Below are positions 48,301-63,300 of a stretch of 64,000 nt of DNA, piece by piece. The notes below the pieces were generated by a model that was not told where the DNA came from, did not search any database, and saw only the letters and a program-made list of their open reading frames with translations. Made by a program: the position numbers and the translations under genes. The DNA comes from Aphidius gifuensis. Lineage: Eukaryota > Arthropoda > Insecta > Hymenoptera > Braconidae. The DNA lies in assembly GCF_014905175.1 (NCBI RefSeq), contig NC_057792.1, positions 7,812,001 to 7,876,000 on the forward strand. Direction: 5' to 3'. How positions within the stretch are numbered: position 1 is the first letter of the stretch; the number at the start of each line of letters is the position of its first letter.

Positions 48301-51300
48301 GCACGTTCTACTGAAGCAAGCAAGCTGACTAGGGCAATCTGCATCAATGGAACATTCAAATGATTGTTCAGGTTCTTTTATGCATGAAGAGTATGGATCA
48401 CCAATGTAACCTGGTGGACATTTACATCCCGCTTGGTGGTTAACAACAATGCATTGAGCAGATGCAGCACAATGACATGGATCTTCACATCTATTGTTGT
48501 GACAAGAAAGTAAGCTTGGACATTCTGAATCTGTTTTACATTCAGGACGGAAACATTGATGGTTGGGAGAACCAAGGAATCCTTCTGGACAGACGCATCG
48601 AGATTTGTGATATCCATCAGGTTGACAAACTGCATTCGAACTACACTGAGTTAACTTGCAAACATCAATACAATTTTCGTTAACGCAAGATTGACTCAAA
48701 GGACATTCCTCATCGGTTCTGCATCCAATTTTTCGACAAAATTGCTGTGGATTGCCAGTGAAGCCTTCATTACAAACACAAACAGCTCGATGGATCAGTA
48801 CTTGACATCTAGAGTTAGTACCACAAGATCCTAGATCACATGGATTTACACAATTTCCTTCGAAGCATGTCGCATCATTTGGACAGTCTGAATTTCTATT
48901 ACACGCTGGTATAGGCCTGTTACTTGCTTCACGACATTGAATTTGAGGATCTCCGTAGTACGCAGTGGGACACGAACAAATTGGTCGGTGATTAACAGTT
49001 TGACAGATTGAATTTACTCCACAAGCTCCAATACATGGATCTCTGCACCTTTGTGAATAACATGCTCGATCTCTCGTACAATCTGAATTGATAAGACATT
49101 CTGGATAGATGCATATAGCAGCGCCATTCCTTACTTTGCATTCACCATTAGGATTGCAAGGTGAAGGAGAGCAAGGATCTGTTAGAATTTCTTGTTTTGA
49201 AAAGCACTGTATAAAAGGATTTCCTATAAAATTAACTGGACAACTGCAAATTGGGCTGTGATTAACTGCTCGACAATCAGCACCATTTCCACAGACTCCA
49301 ATCATGCATGGGTCGACGCATTTTGCGTTTTCACAAGCTCTGTCGCCCGGACAATCTGATGATAATACACACTCTGGATGACAGCCTATTAAACTCGTAG
49401 GCTCTCCTTGCAGACCAGGAGAGCAGGAACAAATAACTTTTAAATCCAAGATTTCACAAACCGTGTTTGGCCCACAAGGAGATGGGTTGCAAGGATTCAG
49501 TGGCTTTTTGGTTGGAGTTTCACAACGAGTAAAGGCATCTCCTATCGATGGGTACGGGCATGAACAAATAGCGACGTGGTTCATTACACTACAAACAGCA
49601 TTAACCCCACAAGTTGCTGGGCATGGATCTTTGCATTTTGTCTTAATACAAGCGAGTGAATTAGGACAATCGGTATTGACTAGACATTCTGGATGACAAG
49701 CCTCATATGGATTTCCTCGGTAGTCTGGCCAGCATTCACACACGGCAGTCCCATAACGCTCTCTGCAGTAAGCATTGCTTCCACAAGGTGACGGATCACA
49801 AGGTTGTTTCGGAATCAATGGTACTTGTTGTTCTGCAGAAAAAAAATTTAATTAGATTCAAAATATAAGTTGATGGATAAAATTTGTTAGTAAATGAAAA
49901 CTTGAAAAAATTTAAATAGTGATAAAGAATATTTTAACACAAAAAATCAGTTTGTAAAAAAAAAGCAAGAAAGTATATTCATACGTTAATATCTTAGTCA
50001 ACATAAAATGGATTATAAGTGCATAATAAAAACATTAAAGCCGTGATATGAAGTAGCCAGTGAAATCTTGGTGCATTGCTGTCTAGCTTAAATATATATA
50101 CGTGTCTTAAGAGAATGCGTAAATATAAGCGTAAAATAAAGAAAAATGTAGAAGAAACGATAATGCTGCTTTATCAAAAAATACAAATATATATATATAT
50201 ATAAAAAAGAAATAAATATGAACCATTAGTATCGTATAGAACATATAACATACAAAATACATAAATGTATGTAAATATTTCAAAATTAGATTGGTAAGAA
50301 TCACAATGAAAATTAGAAAGGGATTTTTGTAGATTACATGAATTTTGATAAACAATTTCTATTCTGAAATCAGTCTTACTCGGAGTTATAGAACACAATA
50401 TGAACGGATCACCAGTGTATCCTTGCTCGCAAAAACAATTAGACCGATGATTGGCAACCTGACAAATAGCGTTAACACCACATGACCCTTGACAAGGATT
50501 TTGACACTTCTGGCTTATACAAGCTAAGTTATTGGGACAATCAGAGTTCATTCGACATTCAGGTCGACAGTTAGGTGGTGAACCGAGATAGTCGGGCAAA
50601 CATGTGCACGAGGGTGACTCATTGGACACTGCACATACAGCATTGGGTCCACAAGGTGAAGGATTGCACTGGTTTTTCTGTATCTTTTCGTCGGTTACTC
50701 CTATTAAATTTTAAAAAATGCTATGTTTGAATAAATAATTAATTTATGATAAAAAATATCTATTATAACTTTGTTATAATAAATAATTTTTCGGATTTCT
50801 GAAAAAAAAACTGAACTAATCAGTTGCTAAAAATTTAAATAAAATCTAAAACTCACTCATTAAGGAACATTGCACATATGGATCACCATCATATTTTTGG
50901 GGACAGCTACAAACAGGATTGTGATTTCTCACGTTGCATAAAGCATTGTTACCACAAGAACCAATACATGGATCTTGGCAATGCTGATTAATGCAAGCTA
51001 AAGTTTGTTCACATTCAGAGCTAACTGCACATTCAGGCCTGCAATTTGGTGGATTTCCATAGAACCCACGAATACAAAAGCATGAAGCTTGGTTACCAAA
51101 CTGACGACAAATACTGTTGGGACCACAAGGTGAAGGTTCACATGGATTTTCAGTTGGTCCTAACAAAGCAATAACATATTTCAAATTAAACAATTATAAG
51201 GGATATCTATGAATCGTACAGGTATAGTGAATCTTACTTTGGACTACTTGACAGGCTGTAAAAGGATCGCCTTCATAATTTGGAATACAACTACACATTG

Positions 51301-54300
51301 GAGTGTGATTCACGACATGGCATTCTGCGTTGCGACCACAAACGCCAGCACAAGGCTCAACGCATTTATTATTTGAGCACGCTTTATTATAAGTACAATC
51401 GGCATTTTGAACGCATTCTGGTCGGCATCCTGAGAAGTATGGATCTCCATGGTATTCGGGTAAACAAGTGCAAATACCTTCGTGGCATTGGGTGTTTGGA
51501 CCACAGAGAGATTGATTGCATAGATTGGTTGGCACCAAGGAATCAGCTGAAAATAATTAATAGCTCTCAATGTTAGATTAAAATAATTTTAGCTGACATA
51601 AAATATTGACTTTAAATATGGCTGTAAAAAAAATCGTAAAAAAATTAAACTGAATTTTTTTCGTTTCATCCTATAAACATTGTAAGATATTTACATTTTG
51701 GTTGTTCTGGAGTACAGACATTAAATGGATCACCAGTGTATCCTGTAGGACAGCTACATGTAGGAGTGTGATTAATTACAATACAATGAGCTTGAGCTCC
51801 ACAAGAACCAGGGCAAGGATCTCTGCATTTTTCTCTGATGCATGCTTGATCTCGTCTGCAGTCAGAAGCAATTATACATTCTGGACGACACATAGGTGGG
51901 GTCCCTATATAATTCTCAGCGCAAGAGCATGCTGGATAACCTGAATTGTCCTGACAGACGGAAAACGGACCGCAGGGCGATGGCACACATGGATTAGGTG
52001 ATTGTTTTGGTTCTTCAAAAATGTCGAAACATTTTACAAATGGGTCCCCTGTCTGGCCAGGGCCGCAACTGCAAATAGGACTACGATTCCTTATCATACA
52101 TCTTGCCGATATTCCACACACATTATGGCATGGATCAATGCATCTTTGATTTAGACATGTTTGATTTGCAGCACATTCTGTGCTTGAAACACATTCAGGA
52201 TGACAGTTTGGTGGGGAACCGAGATACTGAGCACCACAAGAACAAATTGCTTGTTCGTTCAGCACTTGGCATCGGCTATAAAGGCCACAAGGTGATGGGT
52301 TGCATGGGTCTACAACTTTAGCTACGCAAAAAATTTACATTGTTAGATCATATGACAAAAATATGACAAAATATACAGAATAGTGTTAACTAAAAGTTCT
52401 TACAAATTTCTTCGGCAGGTCGGCAGAAAGTTAAAGCATCTCCATTATAGCCGTTTATACATGAGCACGATGGCATATGATTCACAACTTGACAAATTGC
52501 ATTTTGGCCGCAAGCGCTGATACAAGGATTGATACACCTAGAGCTAACACACGCATGATCAGCTGTACAATCACTATTGATGACGCATTCAGGTCTACAT
52601 CCTTCGTAAGGGTTTCCGTAAAACTCAGAGTTACACGAGCACATAGCTGTTCCAAAGAATTCTTTACAAATTGTATTGGCTCCACATGGAGATGGTATGC
52701 ATAGACTTTGACTTGGTTCTGGAGGAGATATCGCTACTACATGACGCAAAAAAAGTTCAATTGAAAAGAAAAATTTATAACATACTTCATATTTTAACTG
52801 ATAAAGCTGGTAAAACAAAAAAAAATTACGGACACTTATAACTTACTTGGGATAAGACTGCATTTGATAAAAGGATCTCCAGTGAACCCAGAGAAACATG
52901 AACACATTGCAGTATGTGATATTACTGCACAATTAGTGTTCACTCCACAAGATCCTGGACATGGATCTTTACATTTTCTATTGATACAAGCCAATTTACT
53001 AAGACAGTCAGAATTACTAACGCACTCAGGTCGGCAGAATGGAGGGCTCCCAATAAATTCATCGTTACACACACAAAATGGAGCGTCATTATTAAGTTGA
53101 CATTTCGCATTTGGTCCACATGGAGAAGGCTGACAAGGATTTTTTGGAGGTTCTTCTTTTAAAGGAGCTGGAAAACATTTTATGAAAGGATCTCCAGTGA
53201 GTAAAACTGGACAGCTACAAACTGGACTATGATTAACAACAAGGCACACTGCTGAAACACCGCATGATCCAGCACACGGATCGATACACTTTTGATTATT
53301 ACATGCTCTATTTTTGGGACAATCAGAACTTATGACACATTCAGGTCGACACGATGGTGGTGTTCCTGAGAAACCTGAGATGCAAGAACAAACTGCTTGA
53401 TTATTATTCGTGTGACAGTGACTGTTTGGACCACAAGGTGAAGAGAAACATGGATCTTGATATGTAGAATTTTTTCGAATTGTTGAACAGCGAGAAAAAG
53501 CATTGCCGGAAGTTCCTGGTGGACAACTACACATGGGAAGATGATTTACAACGTTGCAAATTGCTCCTTCTCCACATATTTTTGAACAAGGATTTCGACA
53601 CTTGTTATTAAGGCAGGCATCGTTCTTTGATGAGCAATCTTCATTAACGACACACTCGGGTCTACAACCAAATTTTGGGTCACCATGGTAATTGTTCAAG
53701 CAACTGCAAATTCCATTGCTGCACTTTGCGTTTGGACCACAGGGGGATGGATTACATTTATCATGAGGTAGTGACAGTTGTACTTCTTGTTTGGGACTGC
53801 ATAAAGTGAATGGATCCCCTGTGAAATTTGGTTCGCAAGTACAAACCGGAGTGTGATTAATGACATTGCAAACGGCATTTAAACCGCAAGAGCCTGGACA
53901 AGGATCTCGACATTTTTCTCGTATGCAGGCGAGATCACCAGTACAATCTGGATTAATGGAACATTCTGGTCGGCAGTTAGGTGGAGCTCCAATATAGCCA
54001 TTAACGCAAGCGCAACTTGGGCTCTTTCCTAAGACTCTACAGATGGCATTCGGACCACATGGTGACGGGTTGCATGGCTCTTGATCATGTGATTCAGCTG
54101 AATAAAAATAAACATCAAAATAAACTTTTTTTTATTCAAAATATGATTGAAAATAGTATATATTATCGTTATTAAGAAGTATAAAAATAAAAATTTTCAG
54201 CCATTTAATTACTTACGTATCATGGGGAAACACTGAATAAAAGGGTCTCCGGTATTTTCGGGTCCACAGCTACAGATTGGGCTATGATTGATAACTCGAC

Positions 54301-57300
54301 ACAACGCAAGATTTCCACAAAGGCCAGAGCAAGGATCTTGACATTTCTGATTTATGCAAGCCAAGTGAGGCAAGCATTCAGAACTCACAGTACACTCAGG
54401 TCGACAGTTTGGTGGGCTTCCAGTAAATTGAGCTTCACAGGTACAGACGGCTTGGAGGTTTGAGACACGACATCTACTATTGGGACCACATGGTGAAGGT
54501 CTACATATGTCGCCGACATTCGGTTCTTTTTCAGTGTGAATAATATTACAGTTTTCGAATGGATTTCCGCTAAAACCAGGAGAACATGTACACATTGGTA
54601 AATGAGAGACAACTTGACAATTCGTGTTGGTCCCACATCGGCCTGGACATGGATCTTGACATTTTGATCTTATGCAAGCCAAATTTGCTGGACAGTCTGA
54701 ATTCATAGTACACTCAGGTCGACAACCTTCATATGGATTTCCTATATAGTTACTGTTACAAGTGCATGCACCAGCACCATTTTTTACATGGCATTGCGCA
54801 TTTGTACCACAAGGTGAGGGCGTACAAGGGCTGTCCGATGGCCTAAGAGACTCTAGAGGTGGAGCTAGAAAAATAAATTTTATGGATTTTTGGAAATATA
54901 TATTAAACAATTGTTATCGACAAGGACTCATTTCTTTTCAATACATATTATAATGAGATAAAGAACAAATAAAAATTTGCCGATATAGTACCTTGAGTTA
55001 CATCGCACTGAACAAATGGATCACCACCGTAGCCATGCATGCAACCACACATTGGTGTGTGGTTGATCACATAACATTCTGCATTTATACCACAGGATCC
55101 TCTACAAGGGTCAGAACACTTTCTATTGAAGCAGGCAAGATGACTTGCACATTCAGAATTACTAATACATTCAGGTCGACAAGCTGGGGGTGATCCAAGA
55201 AATTCAGGAAGACACGCGCATGATGGAGAACCGTCAACAATTTTACATAGAGCATTTGGTCCACACGGTGATGGCTGGCAAGGATTAAGGGGTTCAAGCG
55301 ATTCTGTCTTAGGAAGTGGCATACATCGTATGAACGGATCACCTGTCAAAATCACTGGACAGCTACAAATTGGGTTGTGATTGATGACTTGGCATTCAGC
55401 TTGAACACCACAAGACCCAGGACATGGATCTTGGCACTGTTGATTATTACAGGCTTCATTTAAAGGACACTCTGAGTTTGTTACACACTCAGGGCGACAA
55501 GCTGGAGGATGGCCAATAAATCCTATGACGCATGAACAAACTGCTTGACTGTTTATCTCTCGGCATCGACTATTCGGTCCACAGGGTGAAGGATTACACG
55601 GATTTGATATATCTGGTTCTATAGAAAAAAAAAAGTATTTTAAGGAAAATAGATGAGAACTTACTTTTTTTAAATACATGGGTATACTTAAATTAAACAT
55701 GTTATCATGTCATTAAAGTTTGTACAAATGTATAGTTTGCTGAGAACGTTACGTTTATATACGTTTTGTGAAAATTTGCAAACATATACACGTCAAGTGA
55801 CAGAAAATTTTGCTGTATAAATTACCTGTTGCCGGAATGCAACTCGCAAAAGCATTTCCAGTTGTTCCTGAAGGACAACTGCACATGGGAATATGTTGGA
55901 TAACATTACATTCAGCGTTTTGACCACAGATTCCTGGACATGGATCTTTGCATTTATTTCCAATACATGCTTGTGTTAATGAACAATCCGGATTTTGAAT
56001 ACATTCGGGACGGCAGCCAACATATGGGTCACCTAAGTATTCAGGTAAACAGGTACAAACACTATTCAGACACTGAGCATTTGGTCCACAAGGCAGGGAA
56101 TTGCATATGTTATCTGGCTCTTCAGTTTCTGGAATATTATTGCAAAGTTTTTAATAAATTATTATTTACAATTTTAAGATTTACTGTTCTATTTTGAAAT
56201 CTAAAATTCAACTTTGATTGGGTTACATACGGGGCAATTGAGGAGAGCAACTTGTAAAGGGATCTCCGATGTATCCTTCTGGACAGTTGCAAATAGGAGT
56301 ATGGTTCCTGACATTACACATCGCTCCTATACCACATGATCCTGGGCAGGGATCGATACATTTGTTTCGAAGGCATGCAAGATTGCTGGTACATTCTGAA
56401 TTAATTATACATTCAGGGCGACAATTAGGAGGAGATCCATTGTAATTTGGTTCACAAGCGCACGAGGGAGACCCTCTTATGTTTCTGCATGTAGAGAAAG
56501 GTCCACATGGTGATGGAATGCAAGGATTTTTTGATGGTTTATCATCTTTTAATGGTTGTAAATCAAAACAACGTACAAAAGGATCTCCGGTAAGTCCAAT
56601 ATTGCAGCTACATATAGGACTGTGGTTGAGGACTTTACAACGAGCGTTGATGCCACAAATACCAGGACATGGATCAGCACATTTGTTGTTTATACATGCA
56701 CGGTTTAAAGGACACTCAGAGCTAAATGTGCACTCTGGACGACAGTATGGTGGACTTCCAATGAAGGATGGTAAGCATGTACAAACAGCTTGGCCATTTG
56801 ACTCACGGCATTTGCTGTTTGGACCACAAGGTGACTTTTCACATGGACTGGTTGATTCTGATAGTGCTAAATTAACATCGAAAAAAAAAGAATAATAACG
56901 ATCAAGCAACATCAAGTTATGTGTTTTGAAATATTAATACTTTTGTTTTTACAGATGAAAATATACATAAAAACATAAACTTACGGATATCTTGTGTGAC
57001 GCTACAGAAAGAAAATGGGTTTCCGTTATATCCTTGTAAACAACTACAAGTTGGTAGATGGTTGACAACTTGGCACACGGCATTTTGGCCACATGAGCCA
57101 GGACATGGATCTTGGCATCTTGATTGAATACACATACGGTCTGAGGTACAATCAGAATTAACAATGCACTCCGGTCGGCATCCCTCATACGCGTTTCCGA
57201 TATAATCATTTAAGCATCTGCACGCTCCAGCCCCGTTGCGTTCTTCGCAAATAGCATTAGCTCCACATGGAGAAGGCTCACAAGGCGTTGGTTGCTCGTT

Positions 57301-60300
57301 TGGCAAGTATACCAGTGGTTTTTCAGAACACTGAGTAAAAGGATCTCCGGTATATCCAGGCAAGCAAACGCACATGACTGTATGTGAAACTACTCGACAT
57401 TCTGCATTTGATCCGCAAGAACCCGGACAAACATCTCGACATTTTTGATTAATACAAGCCAAGTTCAGGGGGCATTCAGAATTGCTACCACACTCAGGTC
57501 GACAATTCGGAGGTAGTCCATGGAACTCTGGAAGACATGAACACACTGGAGAATCTTTGACAACTTGGCACTGGCTATTAGGTCCACATGATGAGAGCTG
57601 ACAAGCATTTTTTGAATTTTCCGGAGTTTTAAGAATTGGTAAGCATGCAACGAATGGATCTCCGGTCAAGTCACTTGAGCAACTGCATATCGGATTGTGA
57701 TTTATAACATGACACTGTGCTTGTATACCACATGTTCCTGGACATGGATCAACACATTTTTGATTGAAACACGCTCTGTTTAATGCACAATCTGAAGATA
57801 TCGTACATTCAGATCGACAGTTTGGTGGAGATCCCAAATATCCTACTATGCATGAACAAACTGCCTGATTATTGATATTCCTGCACTGGCTGTTTGGCCC
57901 ACATGGTGAACGATCACATGGATTTATATCAGATGGTTTTTCGATCTTAGCACAAGCTACAAATGCATTTCCGGATGTTTCTGGCATACAACTGCAAACT
58001 GGAATATGATTAACAACTGAACACAATGCGTTTCTGCCACAGGTCCCTTGGCACGGATCTCTACATTTAGATTTAATGCATGCTTGATTGCGTGCACAGT
58101 CTGAGTTAAGAACGCATTCTGGGCGACAGCCAATGAAAGGGTCACCTCGGTATTCAGGCAAACATACGCAATTTTCATTAATACATGCTGTATTTGACCC
58201 ACAGTTTGCGCAGGGAGATGGTTTTGCTGCTTCATGAGGCATTTCGAAGAATTTTTTACATTCAGTGAACGGATCACCAGTTGTTCCTGGTAAACAACTG
58301 CACATTGGAGTGTGGTTTACCACTGAGCATTCAGCTGACAATCCACATGATCCTAAGCAAGGATTTTCGCATTTTGATTGAAGACAAACACGGTCACTGG
58401 CACAATCGGCATTAATTGTGCATTCTGGTCGACAGTTTGGCGGAGTTCCAAAAAAGCTGAGCTTGCAGGCACAAGATGCCTGGTCATTGATGTCTCGGCA
58501 TTCACTGTTAGGTCCACAAGGATTAGGCACACATGGATTTTCAAACGTTGGCATAGAGCCAGGAGATATTTCTAGTCTAAAACAGTTTGAAAATGGATCC
58601 CCAGAAAACCCTGGAGTACAAGAACATATTGGACTATGGTTGATAACTTCACACCGTGAATTCATACCACAAGTTCCAGGGCAGGGATCTGAACATTTAT
58701 TATTTATACATGCTCGATTAAATGGACATTCTGAACTTATTGTGCATTCAGGTCTACAATTAGGTGGGCTCCCAATATATTTTTGGAGGCAAGTGCAAAC
58801 TGGTTGTTCGTTGACCACTCGACATTTACTGTTTGGACCACAAGGAGATGGACTACAAAAATCTTTCAACGTTGGTTCATTTTCTCGTAAAGGTACGCAG
58901 TTGCTGAATGGATCCCCGGTATATTTTTCGAAGCAGCTACATTGCGGAAGATGATACATAACTCGACATTCAGCATTAAGACCACAAACACCAGGGCATG
59001 GGTTACGACACTTAAAGTTTTTGCAGGAAAGATTTGAGGGACAATCAGTGTTGACAAGGCATTCAGGTCTGCAACCTTCGTATGGATTCCCAGTATAATC
59101 TGGAAGACACGTACAAGAACCAGCTCCGTTTTGTTCTTTGCAAACTGCGTTTGAACCACATGGAGAGGGCATGCATGGACTAGAAGGTACTGCCAATGAT
59201 ACTGTGAAATAAAATCGAATTTTTACCATTTAAATAGTATTTTATAATTAGACATTTTGTTCAATTAAGTATTTTCATCGTATTATGTTAAATACAAAAA
59301 CTTGTCAAACTTACGTTCTTTGAAAACACATTCTGTGAACGGATCACCAGTGTGATTTGCTTTACAGGCACACATAGGAGTATGACTAACAACATGGCAT
59401 TCGGCATTTGCACCACAAGAATTTATGCATGGATTTGTACACTTTTGATTAATACAAGCGAGATCACTGTTACATTCAGGATTACTGATGCATTCAGGTC
59501 GACAGTTTGGTGGACTTCCAATAAAGTTGATATTGCAAGAACAAGATGGAGAGTCGTTAGTAACTTGACATTGAGCATTGGGACCACAAGGTGAAGGTCT
59601 GCATGGATCCTGAGGTAGAAGTTCGTCGGCTACTTAAGAAATATATGTAGAGTCAATTGATTTTAAAATATTGAAACAAAACGTATAATTTGTGGATATC
59701 CATGGACTTACTGATGAGTTGGCACTTGACAAAAGGATCTCCAGTAAACCTTACAGGACAGCTACAAATAGGATTATGTCCTACGACCACGCACATCGCA
59801 TTAAAACCACAAGAACCTGGACAAGGATCTGTACATTTTTGATTGCTGCAAGCTTTGTTTGGTAGACAATCTGTACTTGTTATACACTCTGGACGACATG
59901 AGGGTGGAATTCCAACATATCCACGAATGCAAGAGCATACTCCTCTGCCGTTGATTACTCTACACTCACTGTTAGGTCCACAAGGTGAAGGGTTGCATGG
60001 GTTTATAGGTGTTATATCTATGGAAAATATGTGCCAATTTGTCTTTAGAATATAAGTCAAACATTCAATTTCTTCCTGTAATTTACCCGTCTAATAGCTG
60101 TTTGAATTTTAAAGTTTGATTAGGGTTCAAATTAGCTTTTTGATAATTTTTTAAGCTCTAAAAGTGGAAAGTAACAAATTTAAGTAACGGATTTCGACGG
60201 ATAAATTAAAAAATACGAACCTTGAATAGGCCAGCATTGGCTGAATGCGTTACCAGTCATGCCATCTGGACAACTGCACATAGGTACATAATTTATTACG

Positions 60301-63300
60301 CTACACAATGCATTTTCTGCACAAGCTCCTGGACATGGATCTCTACACTTGTTTTTTAAGCATGCACGGTCTCTTGGGCAATCAGTATTCAAAACACACT
60401 CTGGACGACAACCCACGTAAGGGTTTCCTTGATATTCTGGTAAACATGTACACATTCCATTGTCACATTGAGCATTAGGACCACATGGAGATGGATTACA
60501 TTGGTCACGGGGCGTTTCATTCCAAGCTGTAAGATTTGGGTGATAAAAAGTGATATCTTTCATGCAAAATTTTTTTATGGTGTTTGAATAAATTGTAGAT
60601 TTCTTGGAAAACTGATGTGATAAATTTGAGATATTCTTACATTTAGATGGTAAAAGATTGCATATAGCAAATGGATCACCAGTAAATCCTTCAGGGCAGT
60701 TACAAATCGGTATATGATTGGATACAGTACAGTGAGCACTGAGACCACAAGAACCAAGGCATGGATCCCGACATTTTTCATTAATGCAAGCTTCATCGCT
60801 TGAGCATTCTGAGCTGATGGTACATTCAGGACGACAATTAGGTGGCTGGCCAATATAACCTTCTTTACAAGAACATGCAGCAGAACCGTATACATTTTTA
60901 CAAAGAGAAAAATAGCCACAGGGCGAAGGAGCACAAGGATCTTGATCTTTTTCATATTCTTCATTGTTTTCTATTTTAAAATAATAATTAAAATTTGTTA
61001 TAACCAAAAAAATAGTACGAAATTTATTACAGATTGAAATAATCTTACGTGGCGGTACAAGAGTGCATTGAGTAAATGGATCTCCGCTGTAACCTGGCAT
61101 GCAAGAGCATATTGGACTGTGATTGACTACAAGGCACTTGGTATTCAGACCACATGGTGAGGGGCATGGACTTTCACATTTGTTATTTAAACAAGCTAAT
61201 TGAGCTGTACATTGTGATGACACAAGGCACTCAGGTCTACATGCTGGAGGATTTCCTACATAGTCAGGTTGACAACTGCAAACTGCGTGGCCATTATTTT
61301 CACGGCATTGACTGTTAGGTCCACATGGTGATGGGTGACATGGGTCGATCCGTGAGCTATTAGCTATAATAAAGTTCAGTAATCATTAATTTGGATAAAA
61401 CATTGAATGTGTTCCACAATCTAATCAATTATCAATTTTTTTCATCTATACTTCATGAAAAACTATTATGATAATTAAGTTCACAACTTACTACTATCCG
61501 GTAACAGGAAACAAGTTTTGTATGGGTCTCCAGTAAATCCAGATTGACAAGTGCAGGAGGGTACATGGTTTATCACAGTACACTCTGCATCTTGGCCACA
61601 TGAGCCAGGACATGGATCCCTACATTTCGTTCCGACACAACTTTGATAAGATGGACAGTCAGAAGCAATGACACATTCGGGTCTACAGATGTCATATGGA
61701 TTCCCAATGTAATCAGGCAAGCATGAACAGGACCCAGCGTTGTTCATGACTTTACAAATGGCATTGGCACCACACGGTGAGGGTACGCAAGGTGATAGAA
61801 AACTATCAGGCCGTTGGGCATCAGCTAAAATGATCAGGAGAATATTAATTAAGTCATTATAAAAATTTGTATAAGAGTCGAACATAGTTAAAGTTATACA
61901 TGCAAAATTTCTTACAAATTGTTAGAAAACATTCAGTAAATGGATCTCCAGTAAATTGAGGTATACAATTACACATTGGAGTGTGACTGAAGACATTACA
62001 TTCAGTATTTGAACCGCAAGAGCCTGGACAAGGATCTATACATTTTCTATTGACACACGCTTGATTTGTAGGACAGTCAGAATTATTTATACATTCTGGA
62101 TGACAGTTTGGAGGGCTACCGATATTATCTGCTAGGCAAGAACAAGACGGGGAGTCATTTACAACCTGACACTGAGCGTTAGGCCCACATGGTGATGATT
62201 CACATTGATTCATCGGCTCTGGAATATGTAGGTCCGCTGAAGAAAAAAAGTATATACGAAAAAAAAATCAATCAATGAAAAAAAATGGCTAATCATTCCA
62301 AATAATTTTTGGCTCGAACGAAAAACATTTTGTTTCAAATATTTGTTCGAAGAAGCAAAAATTGTTTAAAATAAATATTTGTTTTGCAAAGCAAAATGTT
62401 CGTTCGCACGTATTTTTTGGGACAATTTTTTTTAATTTTTCTTCGGAATGTTCATTTTAGTCTAATTCTTACACTTATAACATCGGGTGAATGGATCGCC
62501 ATGGTAATTCTCAGGACACGAACAAATGGGATTATGGTTGATAACGATGCAACGAGCATTCATTCCACATGTACCCGGACAAGGATCTCTGCATTTTTGT
62601 CCTGTACATGCTTTATTCGGGAGACAATCTGAGCTTACTAAACATTCTGACTTGCAGGTGGGAGGGCTTCCAAGATATCCAGGAGCACATGTGCAAATAG
62701 CATTATCTCTTACGATTTTGCACAAGCTGTTGGGACCGCATGGTGTTGGGTTACATGGATTTGTTGGTTTATTTTCTGCAGAAAATTTACAAAAAAAAAA
62801 AGTATAATTATAATGCAATAAATTTTTTCTAACTTTGCAGCGAAAGCGCTTTTATACCTTTTACTTCTTCACACTTGATCAAGGCGTTCCCGACCATACC
62901 ACGGGTACAAGTGCACATAGAAATGTGATTATACACATTACATATCGCATTTTGTCCACACATTTTATGGCATGGATCGATACACTTATTTTTAACGCAT
63001 GCTTTGTCGACTTGACAGTCATTATTGATCACACATTCAGGTTTGCAACCATGTTTCGGATCTCCAAAATAATTAGAAATGCAATAGCAATTGCCATTTT
63101 TGCATTGAGTATTTGGGCCACATGGAGATGGATTACAAAGATCAGTTATTATAGGTTCCTGGTCCTGTTCAGTTTTAAAGTAGCAACCAGTAAATGGATC
63201 ACCAGTATATCCTTCCATACAATCACAAACTGGATTGTGATTCACTACGTTACAAATCGTAGATAGCCCACACGATCCAAGACACGGGTTTTTACATTTA

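Noticed and set aside
53696..53878. Apparent break in the dumpy four-module exon near 53700
   Set aside because: The module frame is open through this point; it merely lacks an ATG, and the competing frame is a shadow.
60180..61223. One continuous 347-codon frame taken as a single dumpy exon
   Set aside because: Two segments inside it lack cysteines and module structure and are bounded by good GT-AG sites in phase 1, so they are introns that happen to be open.
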